Source: AV69 sp036498205 (GTDB taxonomy: Bacteria > Verrucomicrobiota > Verrucomicrobiia > Chthoniobacterales > UBA10450). From it: a stretch of 60,367 nt of DNA. Below, piece after piece: positions 17,728-26,893 of the stretch. Below the pieces are notes generated by a model. That model was not told where the DNA came from. It did no database searches and saw only the letters and a program-made list of their open reading frames with translations. The stretch lies in contig DASXIC010000047.1 of assembly GCA_036498205.1 (NCBI GenBank), positions 1-60,367 on the forward strand. Direction: 5' to 3'. A program made the position numbers and the translations under genes. The first letter of the stretch is position 1. Every line of letters starts with the position of its first letter.

Positions 17728-18149
17728 GCGAATCCTTCGAAAGCAGTCGCGCGGCGGAACCGGTCGGCGCCTTCCCGCACGCCAAGAAGGCCGGAGATTT
17801 CCTTTTTCTCTCCGGCATCGGGCCCCGCGTCCGTGGCAAGAAGGAAATCCCTGGTGTGACCCTCGATTCCGCTGGGAATGTCCTTGCTTATAACATCGAA
17901 GCACAATGCCGCGCTGTGTTCGAAAACGTTCGCCTCGTGCTGGAGGACGCCGGCGTCACTTGGAATGATATTGTCGACGTCACCGTTTTTCTCACCAACA
18001 TGAGAAAGGACTTTCCGATCTATAATCGCATTTACGCGGAGTACTTTGCCGGATCCGGCAAGCCAAACCCAACGCGCACCACCGTTGAAGTAACGGCCCT
18101 GCCGACGCCGATCGCGATTGAGCTCAAGGTGATCGCGATTGCGAAATAA
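17724..18149 (+). CDS. RidA/YjgF-family protein, probable 2-aminomuconate deaminase
   Basis: 141 residues from a GTG start that overlaps the methyltransferase stop by 4 bp (GTGA). The N-terminal pattern GAFPHAKKAGDFLFLSG and the C-terminal RTTVEVTALPTPIAIELKVIAI place it in the RidA superfamily. The G-x-FPH-x-K-x-AGDFLF-x-SG block resembles the deaminase group that includes AmnD/NbaF, which hydrolyses 2-aminomuconate to 4-oxalocrotonate and ammonia. The arginine (RTT) that binds the substrate carboxylate is present. Because the preceding enzyme (AMSDH) is encoded at 11756-13225, I favour 2-aminomuconate deaminase; a generic imine deaminase is the alternative. Confidence 0.72.
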   Translation: MSESFESSRAAEPVGAFPHAKKAGDFLFLSGIGPRVRGKKEIPGVTLDSAGNVLAYNIEAQCRAVFENVRLVLEDAGVTWNDIVDVTVFLTNMRKDFPIYNRIYAEYFAGSGKPNPTRTTVEVTALPTPIAIELKVIAIAK

Positions 18150-18295
18150 AGCGCCACGTCTCTGCCTGGTTTAAAGATTCGGAGTTGGTCGCTAGCCATT
18201 ATTTAGTGTCTTCTTCCCGATTGCCCTTACTTGACCCTCGCCGTCGGCTACTTCATGTAAGATAGAGATTACGCGCGTTGCGCCGAAAAAGTTTC

Positions 18296-20764
18296 ATGGC
18301 CTTGGAGACAAAACCTGATTTGCGGCTGGAGATCGCGCATGTGCTCTTCATCGACATCGTCGGCTACTCCCGGCTCCTCATTAACGAGCAACGCGAGGCA
18401 CTCGAGGAACTGAACCAGATCGTTCGCGGAACAGAGGCATTTCGAGCTGCGGAGGCGGCTGGGAAGCTAACGCGACTTCCGACTGGCGATGGCATGGCCC
18501 TGGTCTTTTCGAACACACCCGAGGCCCCAGTCGAATGCGCGCTTCAAATCAGCCGCGCTTTGCGCGGGCGTCCGGAGCTGCGGGTGCGTATGGGCATTCA
18601 CAGCGGACCGGTCAGCGGGATTACGGACGTAAATGACAGATCAAACGTCGCAGGCGCTGGCATCAACATTGCACAACGCGTAATGGACTGCGGCGACGCC
18701 GGGCACATTCTGCTTTCCAAACGGCTGGCGGAAGATCTCGCCCAATACCGCCATTGGCAGCCTCATCTGCACGATTTGGGTGAATGTCAGGTCAAGCACG
18801 ACCTCAAGCTTTCGGTGGTTAATCTTTATACCGATGAAGCCGGCAACTCCGTTTTGCCGGAGAAATTTGCAGCTCGCCAACGCGACAAATTCGCGCCCGA
18901 GCCTTCAGTTAAAGCGCCAGGCAGAAGGAGAAAGATGTGGTGGATCGGTCTGCTCGGACTCGCGGCTGTTCTCCTGTTCCTGGCCACATGGTTTTTCGCA
19001 AACCGGAATCTGTCGAAGACAGTTGGGCCAGCTACTCCTGGACCGGTCAGTTCCGGGTCGAGTACCCCAAATCCGGTCCCGCCAATCGACGCCAAATCAG
19101 TCGCCATTCTTCCATTCGAAAATCTGAGTTCAGATAAAGAGAATGCGTTTTTTGCCCAGGGCATTCAGGATGAAATCATCACTGCGCTCTCCAAGATCAG
19201 TGGATTGCGAGTGATTTCACGCACCTCCACGGCAAGGTACAACAGCAACCCGGAGAACCTGCCAGAAATTGCACGGGAATTGCACGTCGCCAAGATCCTG
19301 GAAGGCAGTGTGCAAAGAATCGGCGATCGCGCCCATATCAATGTCCAGCTTATTCAGGCGGACAATGACACCCATTTGTGGGCGCAAAGCTATGATCGCG
19401 AGTTGACCGACATTTTTGCCGTGGAAGCTGAAGTAGCCAAACGCATTGCTGATTCGTTAAGCACTACTCTCTCTCCACAGGAAAAAGCACGGGTTGAAAC
19501 GAAACCGACCGATAACGCTGACGCTTACGTCCTTTACTTGCGCGCGCGTGATTACCAGACTAGGCCGGACACTCTCCTTCAGGACTTTCAAGCCGCTACC
19601 AAACTCTACGAACAAGCAATTGCGCTTGATCCCAACTTTGCGCTGGCACACGCACGTCTCTCCGCAACCACCAGCAACATTTATCACTGGTTTCAACCGA
19701 CCGAAGCCCTGAAGCAAAAGGCGCGCAACGAGGCCAGGGAAGCGCTTCGTCTTCAGCCCAATCTGGGCGAGGGCCATGCCGCCCTCGGTGTTTACTTTTA
19801 TTATGAGGAACTGGACTACGCGGCGGCATTGCGGGAGCTCGATATTGCCGCGGGCCTTTTGCCAAACGATGGCGACGTGGGCCTTTACATTGCTGCAGTT
19901 CACAGGCGCCAGGGACATTGGCAGGATGCGATCGCCGCCTACCGGCACGCCGAGGCGATTGATCCGCGCAATCCGGTCATGCTCTATGACGCATCGCAAA
20001 CCTACTTCGGCCTGCGCGATTGGCCGCGGGCGATCGAAGGCCTGGATCGGGTTCTGGCGCTGTCTCCTGATTCCTACAACGTCAAAATACAGCGCGCATA
20101 CATGGAGTTTTTTTGGAAAGGCTCTACCTCTCCCATCACGACGGCATTAGACACTGTGCCAGCAAGCTTCGATCCCGACGGAGTAATGACTTTTGCCCGG
20201 TGGGACGTTGCTTTGATGAACCGCGATCCCGACACAGCGGCTAAAGCTGTTGCTTCATGTCGATCCGAAACGGTGAATGCGCCCACGGGATTCCCGTTGC
20301 CCAAGAGCTATTTGCAAGGCTGCATTGATCTCGTTCGAGGTGACAACGCCCGGGCGCAGACCGAATTTGAATCAGCGCGGCCAGCGATTGAAGCCACGGT
20401 CGCCAATAGTCCTCAGGATGGGCCCCGGCGTGCTCAGCTCGGATTGCTTTACGCCTTCATGGGCCGAAAAGACGATGCGATCCGGGAAGGGCGTCATGCG
20501 CTCGAGCTGAAGCCAATTTCAGTGGATGTGATAGATGGCGCGGTCGTCGAGTGTTATCTCGCGTTGATTTACGCCCGCACCGGTCAGACCGGCGAAGCCA
20601 TTTCCCGGGTCGAACGGCTCCTTAGCACTCCATTTGCGGTTGATTATTGCGAGGAGAGCATCACGCACTCAGATCTGCGCGTTCGCTGGGAGTGGGACCC
20701 CCTCCGGAAAGATCCGCGATTTCAAAAAATCCTGACGGCCCCGGAACCGAAGACTGTTTATTAA
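18296..20764 (+). CDS. Class III nucleotide cyclase-TolB-TPR membrane protein
   Basis: 822 residues from ATG 18296 (a TTG 18 bp upstream is possible). Residues 10-190: class III adenylate/guanylate cyclase domain with metal-binding aspartates in VLFIDIVGYSRLL and LPTGDGMALVF and the INIAQR stretch with the conserved Asn and Arg. One membrane helix lies near 212-232. Residues 265-390: TolB-like domain (SVAILPFENLSSDKENAFF). The remainder is TPR-like repeats. This is a common sensor architecture in soil bacteria: an intracellular cyclase coupled to a periplasmic TolB/TPR part. Its TolB part matches the protein at 13232-14992. Confidence 0.82.
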   Translation: MALETKPDLRLEIAHVLFIDIVGYSRLLINEQREALEELNQIVRGTEAFRAAEAAGKLTRLPTGDGMALVFSNTPEAPVECALQISRALRGRPELRVRMGIHSGPVSGITDVNDRSNVAGAGINIAQRVMDCGDAGHILLSKRLAEDLAQYRHWQPHLHDLGECQVKHDLKLSVVNLYTDEAGNSVLPEKFAARQRDKFAPEPSVKAPGRRRKMWWIGLLGLAAVLLFLATWFFANRNLSKTVGPATPGPVSSGSSTPNPVPPIDAKSVAILPFENLSSDKENAFFAQGIQDEIITALSKISGLRVISRTSTARYNSNPENLPEIARELHVAKILEGSVQRIGDRAHINVQLIQADNDTHLWAQSYDRELTDIFAVEAEVAKRIADSLSTTLSPQEKARVETKPTDNADAYVLYLRARDYQTRPDTLLQDFQAATKLYEQAIALDPNFALAHARLSATTSNIYHWFQPTEALKQKARNEAREALRLQPNLGEGHAALGVYFYYEELDYAAALRELDIAAGLLPNDGDVGLYIAAVHRRQGHWQDAIAAYRHAEAIDPRNPVMLYDASQTYFGLRDWPRAIEGLDRVLALSPDSYNVKIQRAYMEFFWKGSTSPITTALDTVPASFDPDGVMTFARWDVALMNRDPDTAAKAVASCRSETVNAPTGFPLPKSYLQGCIDLVRGDNARAQTEFESARPAIEATVANSPQDGPRRAQLGLLYAFMGRKDDAIREGRHALELKPISVDVIDGAVVECYLALIYARTGQTGEAISRVERLLSTPFAVDYCEESITHSDLRVRWEWDPLRKDPRFQKILTAPEPKTVY

Positions 20765-20832
20765 ACTGACCTGCGGCTCTCTCGCCCGGATCGGCATTCG
20801 TCGCAGACAACATCGGGCTGTTATACTGAACC

Positions 20833-21294
20833 ATGGGTGCTAAAACGTTTCGCGTTATGGCGGTGGATCACACCGGATTCACGGTCTCGAACATCGAACG
20901 GTCCCTGACTTTCTGGCAGAACGTTCTCGGTTTTGAGCTCTCGCATCGCGCGCATCATACCGGTGAGCTCGCCAGCGGGGTGACGGGCATTGCCGGCGCT
21001 GAGATCCTCATTGCAGTCCTCAAAGGCCACGGCCATAGAATTGAATTGCTCGAGTACCTGGCACCGGCGGATCGCAAACGCGCCGATCTCAGGCCTTGCG
21101 ACGTCGGATCGGTCCACGTCGCGCTCCTCGTGAATGATCTTGACGCTGTCACGAGGGCGATCGCGACATCGGGTTGGCACGCGGCTGGTAAGCCCCAAAC
21201 GCTCAAATCCGGCCCGAACACCGGACGGCGCGCGGTTTATGTCCGTGACCCTGATGGGACTACCATCGAGTTTGTGCAACCGCCTCCGGAATAG
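20833..21294 (+). CDS. VOC-family (glyoxalase/bleomycin resistance) protein
   Basis: 153 residues with the two beta-alpha-beta3 modules of the vicinal oxygen chelate fold. The first module starts MAVDHTGFTVSNIERSLTFW, with metal ligand H17, and contains E54-like IELLEYL; the second starts SVHVALLVNDLDAV and ends VYVRDPDGTTIEFVQPP, with the C-terminal glutamate ligand. Substrates of VOC enzymes vary (lactoylglutathione, catechols, methylmalonyl-CoA, antibiotics). It lies 62 bp upstream of kynureninase on the same strand and might be co-transcribed with it. An extradiol-type role would fit aromatic catabolism, but that is speculation. Confidence 0.8.
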   Translation: MGAKTFRVMAVDHTGFTVSNIERSLTFWQNVLGFELSHRAHHTGELASGVTGIAGAEILIAVLKGHGHRIELLEYLAPADRKRADLRPCDVGSVHVALLVNDLDAVTRAIATSGWHAAGKPQTLKSGPNTGRRAVYVRDPDGTTIEFVQPPPE

Positions 21295-21356
21295 ACGGGA
21301 TTAAAACGATTTTCTGGATACCTTCGCGTGAATCGCATTAATCATGTTCGGCTATC

Positions 21357-22652
21357 ATGACGATGACTTTCTCTCCGACTGAAAAGTTCGCGCGTCAGCT
21401 CGATGCCGAGGATCCATTGCGTCATTATCGCGACCGTTTCCACATCCCGTTAGGGAAAGATGGCCACCCTCTGATTTATTTTGCCGGTAATTCACTGGGC
21501 CTCATGCCGAGAGCGGCGAGGAAAATTGTCGAACAGGAATTGGACGATTGGGCGAATCTTGCCGTCGACGCGCATCTCACTGCTGCCACGCCGTGGTATT
21601 CGTATCATGAAACGTTACGCGAACCCGTGGCGCGGCTGGTGGGGGGGAAACCGGTCGAAGTGATCTGCATGAACAGTCTGACGGTGAATCTTCACCTGAT
21701 GATGGCTACGTTTTATCGACCGACGAGATCGCGTTTCAAAATCCTGATGGAAGAACCTGCCTTCCCATCCGACACCTACGCAGTTAAGACGCAGATCGTT
21801 CAGCGCGGGCTCGATCCGAGAGACACCCTCATGCTAGCCCGGCCGCGCACAGGCGAATTTACCATTCGACAGGAAGACATCGAGGCGACTCTAAAAAAAC
21901 AAGGCGATCAGATCGCACTTGTCCTGATAGGCGGCGTGAACTTCTTCACCGGCCAATTATTCGATGTTCCGGGAATCGCCTCAGCCGCGCATGAACAAGA
22001 TATTACGGTTGGGATCGATCTCGCACACGCTATCGGTAACGTGCCGCTGGCGCTGCACGATTGGAATGTCGATTTCGCTGTTTGGTGCTCGTACAAATAT
22101 CTCAACGCTGGTCCCGGCGCAGTCGCCGGCGCGTTCGTGCACGAACGACATGCTACCAACACGAAGCTCCCACGTCTTGCGGGTTGGTTTGGAAACGATC
22201 CGGATACCCGGTTCCGTCTTCATCTTGAGCCGGACTTCATTCCTGTCCCATCGGCTGATGCCTGGCAGATTAGTAATCCCCCAATTCTGTCGATGGCGCC
22301 CCTGCGCGCTTCGCTCGCGATCTTCGACGAAGCTGGGGGAATGGAGCCGTTGCGCGCGAAGTCATTAAAGTTGACTGGCTACCTTCAGTACCTTCTCGAA
22401 GAAGCGCCTCGTGAGAATCAATCCGCTTCAGACCGCTACCGACTTATCACTCCTCGCGAGCCGGAATCGCGAGGCTGCCAGTTGTCGATCCTGGTTGCAG
22501 CCCATCCCAGGGAATTATTCAGTAAACTCCAAGCCGCGGGAGTGAAATGCGATTTCCGTGAACCGAACGTGATCCGCGCGGCCCCCGCGCCACTCTATAA
22601 TACTTTTCACGATGTCTGGCGCTTCGCTAATATCCTAACCAAACCTCTATAG
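21357..22652 (+). CDS. kynU: Kynureninase
   Basis: 431 residues, the normal family length. PLP-site elements are visible: YFAGNSLGLMPRAAR near residue 41, the aspartate of DLAHAIGNVPL (D221) that pairs with the pyridine nitrogen, and the Schiff-base lysine in CSYKYLNAGPG (K247). GWFGN near 290 and NPPILSMAPLRASLAIFDEAG complete the signature. It cleaves (3-hydroxy)kynurenine to (3-hydroxy)anthranilate and alanine. A second ATG 6 bp downstream is equally possible as start. Other pathway genes lie at 26894 (kmo) and 51-55 kb. It is followed by a short repeat-like hairpin region. Confidence 0.95.
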   Translation: MTMTFSPTEKFARQLDAEDPLRHYRDRFHIPLGKDGHPLIYFAGNSLGLMPRAARKIVEQELDDWANLAVDAHLTAATPWYSYHETLREPVARLVGGKPVEVICMNSLTVNLHLMMATFYRPTRSRFKILMEEPAFPSDTYAVKTQIVQRGLDPRDTLMLARPRTGEFTIRQEDIEATLKKQGDQIALVLIGGVNFFTGQLFDVPGIASAAHEQDITVGIDLAHAIGNVPLALHDWNVDFAVWCSYKYLNAGPGAVAGAFVHERHATNTKLPRLAGWFGNDPDTRFRLHLEPDFIPVPSADAWQISNPPILSMAPLRASLAIFDEAGGMEPLRAKSLKLTGYLQYLLEEAPRENQSASDRYRLITPREPESRGCQLSILVAAHPRELFSKLQAAGVKCDFREPNVIRAAPAPLYNTFHDVWRFANILTKPL

Positions 22653-22659
22653 CTGGAGC

Positions 22660-22720
22660 CGTGACGCTCCGTCGCAGTGTTTGAAATCCATCGACCCTCG
22701 ACAAAGCGAGGCGCTAGAGT
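22660..22720. repeat. REP-like intergenic element, copy 1
   Basis: Downstream of kynureninase the sequence contains CGCTCCGTCGCAGTGTT (22675-22691) and then CCTCG-ACAAAG-CGAGG (22696-22711), a small stem-loop followed by GCGCTAGAG. The same order of blocks, with small changes, occurs at 26760-26823. Two similar copies in one window suggest a dispersed palindromic element. Confidence 0.45.
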
Positions 22721-22737
22721 AATGCCCCGATTCCGGC

Positions 22738-23154
22738 CTAGGCGAGCAACTCTTTCACACAGTCGATCAGACCTTGGACTGGGAAAGGTTTGACCAGATA
22801 CTTCACGTCGTGCTTTGTCAGGAAAAGAGCGATCTTCGGATCGGTGGCGAATCCGGTAATGAAGATGAAGCGATCAGCCATATTTGGCCGCGTTTCCTTC
22901 GTCTTGAGGTAGAACTCGTCGCCACGCAGGCGCGGCATTTTTAGGTCGCAGATCACCGCATTATAATCGTGAGCCTTAAGCTTAAGCAGGGCTTCCTCAC
23001 CGTCGAAAGCCACGTCGACCAGAAAATTTTCGTCAGCCAGAATCCACTGCAAAGCGGAGGCGAGCTGCTGATCGTCGTCCACTACAAGAATAGCTTTGAG
23101 CTCGAGACTATTTATGTGTGGCTCGATTCCGTCTGGTTCCGGCTCAAAATTCAT
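22738..23154 (-). CDS. Single-domain response regulator (receiver only)
   Basis: 138 residues: an acidic 20-residue N-terminus, then one CheY-like receiver domain. Acidic pocket VVDDDQQLA, phospho-acceptor aspartate in AVICDLKMPRLRGDEF, Thr in FIFITGFA and Lys in VKYLVKPFPVQG are all present. There is no output domain and no histidine kinase next to it, so it probably acts in a phosphorelay or by protein contact. It is convergent with kynU and divergent from the phospholipase D gene. Confidence 0.92.
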   Translation of the reverse strand: MNFEPEPDGIEPHINSLELKAILVVDDDQQLASALQWILADENFLVDVAFDGEEALLKLKAHDYNAVICDLKMPRLRGDEFYLKTKETRPNMADRFIFITGFATDPKIALFLTKHDVKYLVKPFPVQGLIDCVKELLA

Positions 23155-23288
23155 TGTTGGGAATGCCTTCGTTTAGCACTAGGAATGCCAAAGCCTGGTT
23201 TGTTCAGAACCTGCCGGCGGCTGCGCTAGCCCTATTGGAACGATAAATTGGCCCAGTTTGGGTATCTCTTGTGGAAAGAAAATTAGCT

Positions 23289-24767
23289 ATGACTTCATCT
23301 GTGCGCCGCGATCAGCCTGAACGTAAGACTCGGACGGTTGTCCGCACTCTCGCCGACCAGGCATTCTCGCGGGCCGCGGGTGCATCGCTGATCGAAGGCA
23401 ATCGTGTTCGCCTGCTCAAAGATGCCCGTGAAAATTACCCCGCCTGGCTGGGTGCGATCGCGGCGGCAAAACATTATATCCATTTCGACAATTATATTGT
23501 TCGCGAGGACGAAGCCGGCGAGATGTTCGCAAATGCGCTGACTGCCAAAGCACGCGAAGGCGTTCGGGTTCGGCTTCTTTACGATTGGATGGGCGGTTTC
23601 GGCAAGACCTCCTCTCGATTCTGGAATCGCTTGCGCGCGGGCGCGGTTGAGGTGCGCTGTTATAACCCACCACGCTTCGACTCACCCTTGGGTTGGCTCA
23701 GCCGTAATCATCGCAAGACTTTGTCGGTGGACGGCCAGATTAGTTTCGTCTCCGGCCTTTGCGTGGGACAAATGTGGGTCGGTTTACCTGAAAAGAAGAT
23801 TGAGCCGTGGCGTGATACCGGAGTGGAGGTACGCGGACCGGCCGTCGCCGATATCGAATACGCCTTTGCCCAGGTCTGGGCGACGACAGGAGAAGCCATT
23901 CCCAAAGGCGAGTTAGCCAGACATGCTGCGGTGCCTCGAGCAGGTGACATCGCGCTTCGCGTCGTCGCCAGCATGCCGGCGACCGCCGGGTTGTTTCGTT
24001 TGGATCAACTTGTCGCCGCTCTTGCGAGGAACCGCCTCTGGTTGACGGATGCTTACTATGCCGGGACGACCGTCTATGTACAGGCTCTAAGAGCGGCAGC
24101 TGCAGACGGTGTCGATGTGCGACTCCTCGTGCCAAATGCAACGGACATCCCAGTCCTTAAACCTCTCTCCAGGGCAGGATACCGTCCATTGTTGGAGGCG
24201 GGTGTACGCGTCTTCGAGTGGAACGGTACGATGCTACACGCGAAAACGGCCGTGGCCGATAGTCGTTGGGCGCGCGTCGGCTCCTCCAATCTCAATCTCG
24301 CCAGCTGGCTGGGAAACTGCGAGATGGATATCGTAATTGAGGACGAGCCTTTCGGCCGCCAAATGGAAGAGATGTATTTGCAGGATTTGGAGAACGCCAC
24401 TGAGGTCGTCTTGGATGAGAAACACAAAATGCGCGCTCCCGGAGCGCCCCCTCACCATTCTCGGGTGATGACCAGCGGAGGAGGAAGCGCAGGGCGCGCC
24501 GCGGCCGGTGCGGTGCGTATTGGGAATGTCGTAGGCGCCGCTTTCACAAACCGCCGCGTATTGGAACCAGTCGAAGCGCGCATCACGTTGTTCGCCGGCG
24601 GGCTGTTGGTGGTATTGTCTATTCTCTTCACGTTTCTCCCGCGGACGTTGGCGTATCCGGTGGCAATTATCCTGATATGGTTCGGCGCGGCACTTCTAGT
24701 CCGAGGCTATAGACTGCGTCGCAGGCGCAACGAAGAAAGTGTCCCGGTCGATAGGACTCCTATTTGA
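23289..24767 (+). CDS. Phospholipase D-family cardiolipin synthase-like protein
   Basis: 492 residues from ATG 23289, preceded by GGAAAG; a GTG at 23271 would add six residues. Two HKD motifs of the PLD superfamily are intact: HRKTLSVDG near residue 141 and HAKTAVAD near residue 307, each followed by the usual GSSNLN-like tail. The order and the IHFDNYIV block resemble bacterial cardiolipin synthase B (ClsB). Unlike ClsA it has no N-terminal helices; instead residues 420-480 hold two hydrophobic segments. It likely transfers phosphatidyl groups to make cardiolipin or related lipids. A CPBP protease gene follows after 10 bp. Confidence 0.87.
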   Translation: MTSSVRRDQPERKTRTVVRTLADQAFSRAAGASLIEGNRVRLLKDARENYPAWLGAIAAAKHYIHFDNYIVREDEAGEMFANALTAKAREGVRVRLLYDWMGGFGKTSSRFWNRLRAGAVEVRCYNPPRFDSPLGWLSRNHRKTLSVDGQISFVSGLCVGQMWVGLPEKKIEPWRDTGVEVRGPAVADIEYAFAQVWATTGEAIPKGELARHAAVPRAGDIALRVVASMPATAGLFRLDQLVAALARNRLWLTDAYYAGTTVYVQALRAAAADGVDVRLLVPNATDIPVLKPLSRAGYRPLLEAGVRVFEWNGTMLHAKTAVADSRWARVGSSNLNLASWLGNCEMDIVIEDEPFGRQMEEMYLQDLENATEVVLDEKHKMRAPGAPPHHSRVMTSGGGSAGRAAAGAVRIGNVVGAAFTNRRVLEPVEARITLFAGGLLVVLSILFTFLPRTLAYPVAIILIWFGAALLVRGYRLRRRRNEESVPVDRTPI

Positions 24768-24777
24768 AAGCCGCGGA

Positions 24778-25491
24778 ATGATTTCCCCAGCAACGCCGCC
24801 CAAGAGAGCAGCCGATCCACCTTTCGATCCGGGCGATCATTTCATCCCTACAGCCTTGCGCCGATTCGGAGCGCTCGGACTTCTTGCCATTCTTGTCATC
24901 CTTGCTGGCAACTTCCTTTTTGTTCCCCTGAGCGCCATTTTGGTGCTCGGTTGGGTCCGTCTTTCCCGCACTCCCTGGCGCGAGATCGGTTATGTACGGC
25001 CGCGTAGCTGGGTTGTAAGTGTAATCATCGGAATCATTTTTGGCATCGCGCTCAAATTCCTGATGAAGTCGATCGTGATGCCATTGCTCGGTGCCGACCC
25101 GATCAATCAAGCATTTCACTACCTGGCCGGAAACCGGGCCGCGCTTCCAGGAATGGTGTACGCCATGGTTGTCGGCGCTGGCTTTGGAGAAGAGACTGTT
25201 TTCCGCGGATGGATGTTCGAGCGCATGGGCAAACTCTTTGGATCAAGTGTTTGGGCGAAGACATTTATCGTGCTGATAACCTCCCTATTGTTTGGGCTGG
25301 CGCACTATCCCGTTCAAGGGCTCTCCGGGACGGAACAGGCCGTGATCACGGGCCTGGTTTTCGGGACGATCTTCGCAATCACCGGGCGGATTTTTATGCT
25401 GATGATCGCGCATGCCGCTTTCGACCTGACTGCGCTCGCCATGATCTACTGGGAGCTGGAAACGAAAGTCGCTCACCTCGTTTTTCAATAG
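24778..25491 (+). CDS. CPBP-family intramembrane glutamic protease
   Basis: 237 residues starting at ATG 24778, preceded by GAAAG. The protein has six or seven hydrophobic segments and the Abi/CPBP motifs: EETVFRGWMFERM (EExxxR), and the FGLAHYPVQG and IAHAAFDL histidine motifs. The family contains Rce1-like CAAX proteases and bacterial proteins that process or give immunity to peptides. No prenylated substrate or bacteriocin gene is near. It is probably co-transcribed with the phospholipase D gene. Confidence 0.87.
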   Translation: MISPATPPKRAADPPFDPGDHFIPTALRRFGALGLLAILVILAGNFLFVPLSAILVLGWVRLSRTPWREIGYVRPRSWVVSVIIGIIFGIALKFLMKSIVMPLLGADPINQAFHYLAGNRAALPGMVYAMVVGAGFGEETVFRGWMFERMGKLFGSSVWAKTFIVLITSLLFGLAHYPVQGLSGTEQAVITGLVFGTIFAITGRIFMLMIAHAAFDLTALAMIYWELETKVAHLVFQ

Positions 25492-25557
25492 GAGACTTTG
25501 CGCCATGCCTCCAGTCTTTGCGTTTAGCTTTAACTCAGGTAATCACCAAACACAGTT

Positions 25558-25932
25558 ATGAAATACGTCATTATTATTGTTCGAGTTCTGCTGGGACTCC
25601 TTTTCGCCGTTTTTGGGTCCAATGCTTTCCTCCATTTCAGCCCAATACCGCCGTTGCAAGGCCCGGCTGGGGCTTTCATGGGAGCCCTCATTAGCAGTGG
25701 CTATATCTATGCGATTGCAGCCCTGCAGGTCCTCGGCGGACTATGCCTGCTCCTGGGGTCCCGTTTCGTCCCACTCGGTCTCACTGTTCTGGGCCCGGTA
25801 ATCGTGAACATCGTCTTCTACCACATATTTCTCGACCAACGCGGTCTTCCCGTCGCCATCGTCATAACAATCCTCTCGCTCTTTCTCCTCTGGGTTTATC
25901 GTTATAAATTCCCGGCCATCTTCCAGCCCTGA
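25558..25932 (+). CDS. DoxX-family small membrane protein
   Basis: 124 residues with four hydrophobic segments. VRVLLGLLFAVFGSNAFLHF and the central AALQVLGGLCLLLGSRFVPLGL are typical of DoxX-like proteins, which are four-helix membrane proteins sometimes linked to quinone-dependent redox or thiosulfate metabolism. Most have no assigned activity. ATG 25558 follows the CPBP gene after 66 bp, so it may be in the same transcript. Its stop faces the minus-strand MOSC gene. Confidence 0.8.
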   Translation: MKYVIIIVRVLLGLLFAVFGSNAFLHFSPIPPLQGPAGAFMGALISSGYIYAIAALQVLGGLCLLLGSRFVPLGLTVLGPVIVNIVFYHIFLDQRGLPVAIVITILSLFLLWVYRYKFPAIFQP

Positions 25933-26044
25933 GCCGCTGGAATTGCTAATTTGGAAACCGCGAAAGGAGGATCGGAATTCGCGCACCGGTAAAGCTAGCA
26001 CCTTGGTGTCGATCGCGAAGAAATTAAGCGATCTGCTTTTCCAG

Positions 26045-26671
26045 CTAATGTTGAAAATAGCCTTTCCAGCTCAGAGGGAGCCATTCCACCCCGATCGCTT
26101 GACGCAGGCCTTTTAGATCGCTTTTCTCAAAAGCATAGAGGCGAGTGATGTCGGCCACACTGATCTCTTGTTGCTCTCGCTTGATAAATTCTATCGCATC
26201 TCCGCCAGCAACCATTCCGCCTTGGGCGACAGCGAAGTAAAAACCGGTGCGGCGGCTGGCGAGAAATCGTTTGATAATATCAGTCCGGCCGAACTTGATT
26301 CCCAGTTTATAGCAAGGCATTCGTGGCTCAGTGACAACTATTTCGGCGGCGCCGATCCGAAATCTGTCCCCAATATAGATCGTTTCCTCCAGCAGGCCCT
26401 CAGTCGTAAAGTTTTCTCCAAACATTCCCCACGGCAGTTCAACTCCCGACAACTCAGTTCGCCAATATCCGTAATGCTCCGCGGGGTAAGCATAAACTGC
26501 CTTGTCCACGCCACCGTGGACTGTCAGATCGGCTTGTTGATCCCCGTCCAGATTCAATGTCCGCAACATTACCGGCGTTTTCGTCGGTTCCTTGAAAATG
26601 CCGGTCGAGACGAGCTTGCCTTGCCACCTTACGTCGCGCGCCAACCCGATATTCAATGACAATATCTTCAT
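26045..26671 (-). CDS. MOSC-domain protein (YiiM-like)
   Basis: 208 residues. The N-terminal beta-strand region (ILSLNIGLARDVRWQGKLVS), the DLTVHGGVDKAVYAYPAEHY block and the ENFTTEGLLEETIYIGDRFR segment define the MOSC domain of YiiM-type proteins. MPCYKLGIKFGR carries the conserved cysteine that binds the molybdenum cofactor. YiiM proteins reduce N-hydroxylated bases or detoxify similar compounds with Moco. Mop and ModA genes 4 kb away show that this cell uses molybdate. It is divergent from kmo. Confidence 0.9.
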   Translation of the reverse strand: MKILSLNIGLARDVRWQGKLVSTGIFKEPTKTPVMLRTLNLDGDQQADLTVHGGVDKAVYAYPAEHYGYWRTELSGVELPWGMFGENFTTEGLLEETIYIGDRFRIGAAEIVVTEPRMPCYKLGIKFGRTDIIKRFLASRRTGFYFAVAQGGMVAGGDAIEFIKREQQEISVADITRLYAFEKSDLKGLRQAIGVEWLPLSWKGYFQH

Positions 26672-26759
26672 TACTCTTCAGGAATCCCGAATGTAATTAT
26701 GCCGGCAGTTCCCTCGGCGCATCCAGCCGAATCAGAGAACAGAAGCCGGACTTGGCTGC

Positions 26760-26823
26760 TGTAGCCACAGCGCTCCGTCGCCGTGTTCAAGGAGGTGCGC
26801 CTCAACAGAGTGAGGCGGCTACA
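26760..26823. repeat. REP-like intergenic element, copy 2
   Basis: Between the MOSC gene and kmo. CGCTCCGTCGCCGTGTT (26771-26787) is followed by a perfect stem-loop, CGCCTCA-ACAGAG-TGAGGCG (26798-26817), with outer arms TGTAGCC (26760-26766) and GGCTACA (26817-26823). Copy 1 at 22660-22720 has the same block order. Confidence 0.5.
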
Positions 26824-26893
26824 ATCGCCCTGATACGCAAATCTGTAGCCGTAGCTAGCGCGAAGGAGGATACACGGCTAAGCATTCGTCTGA

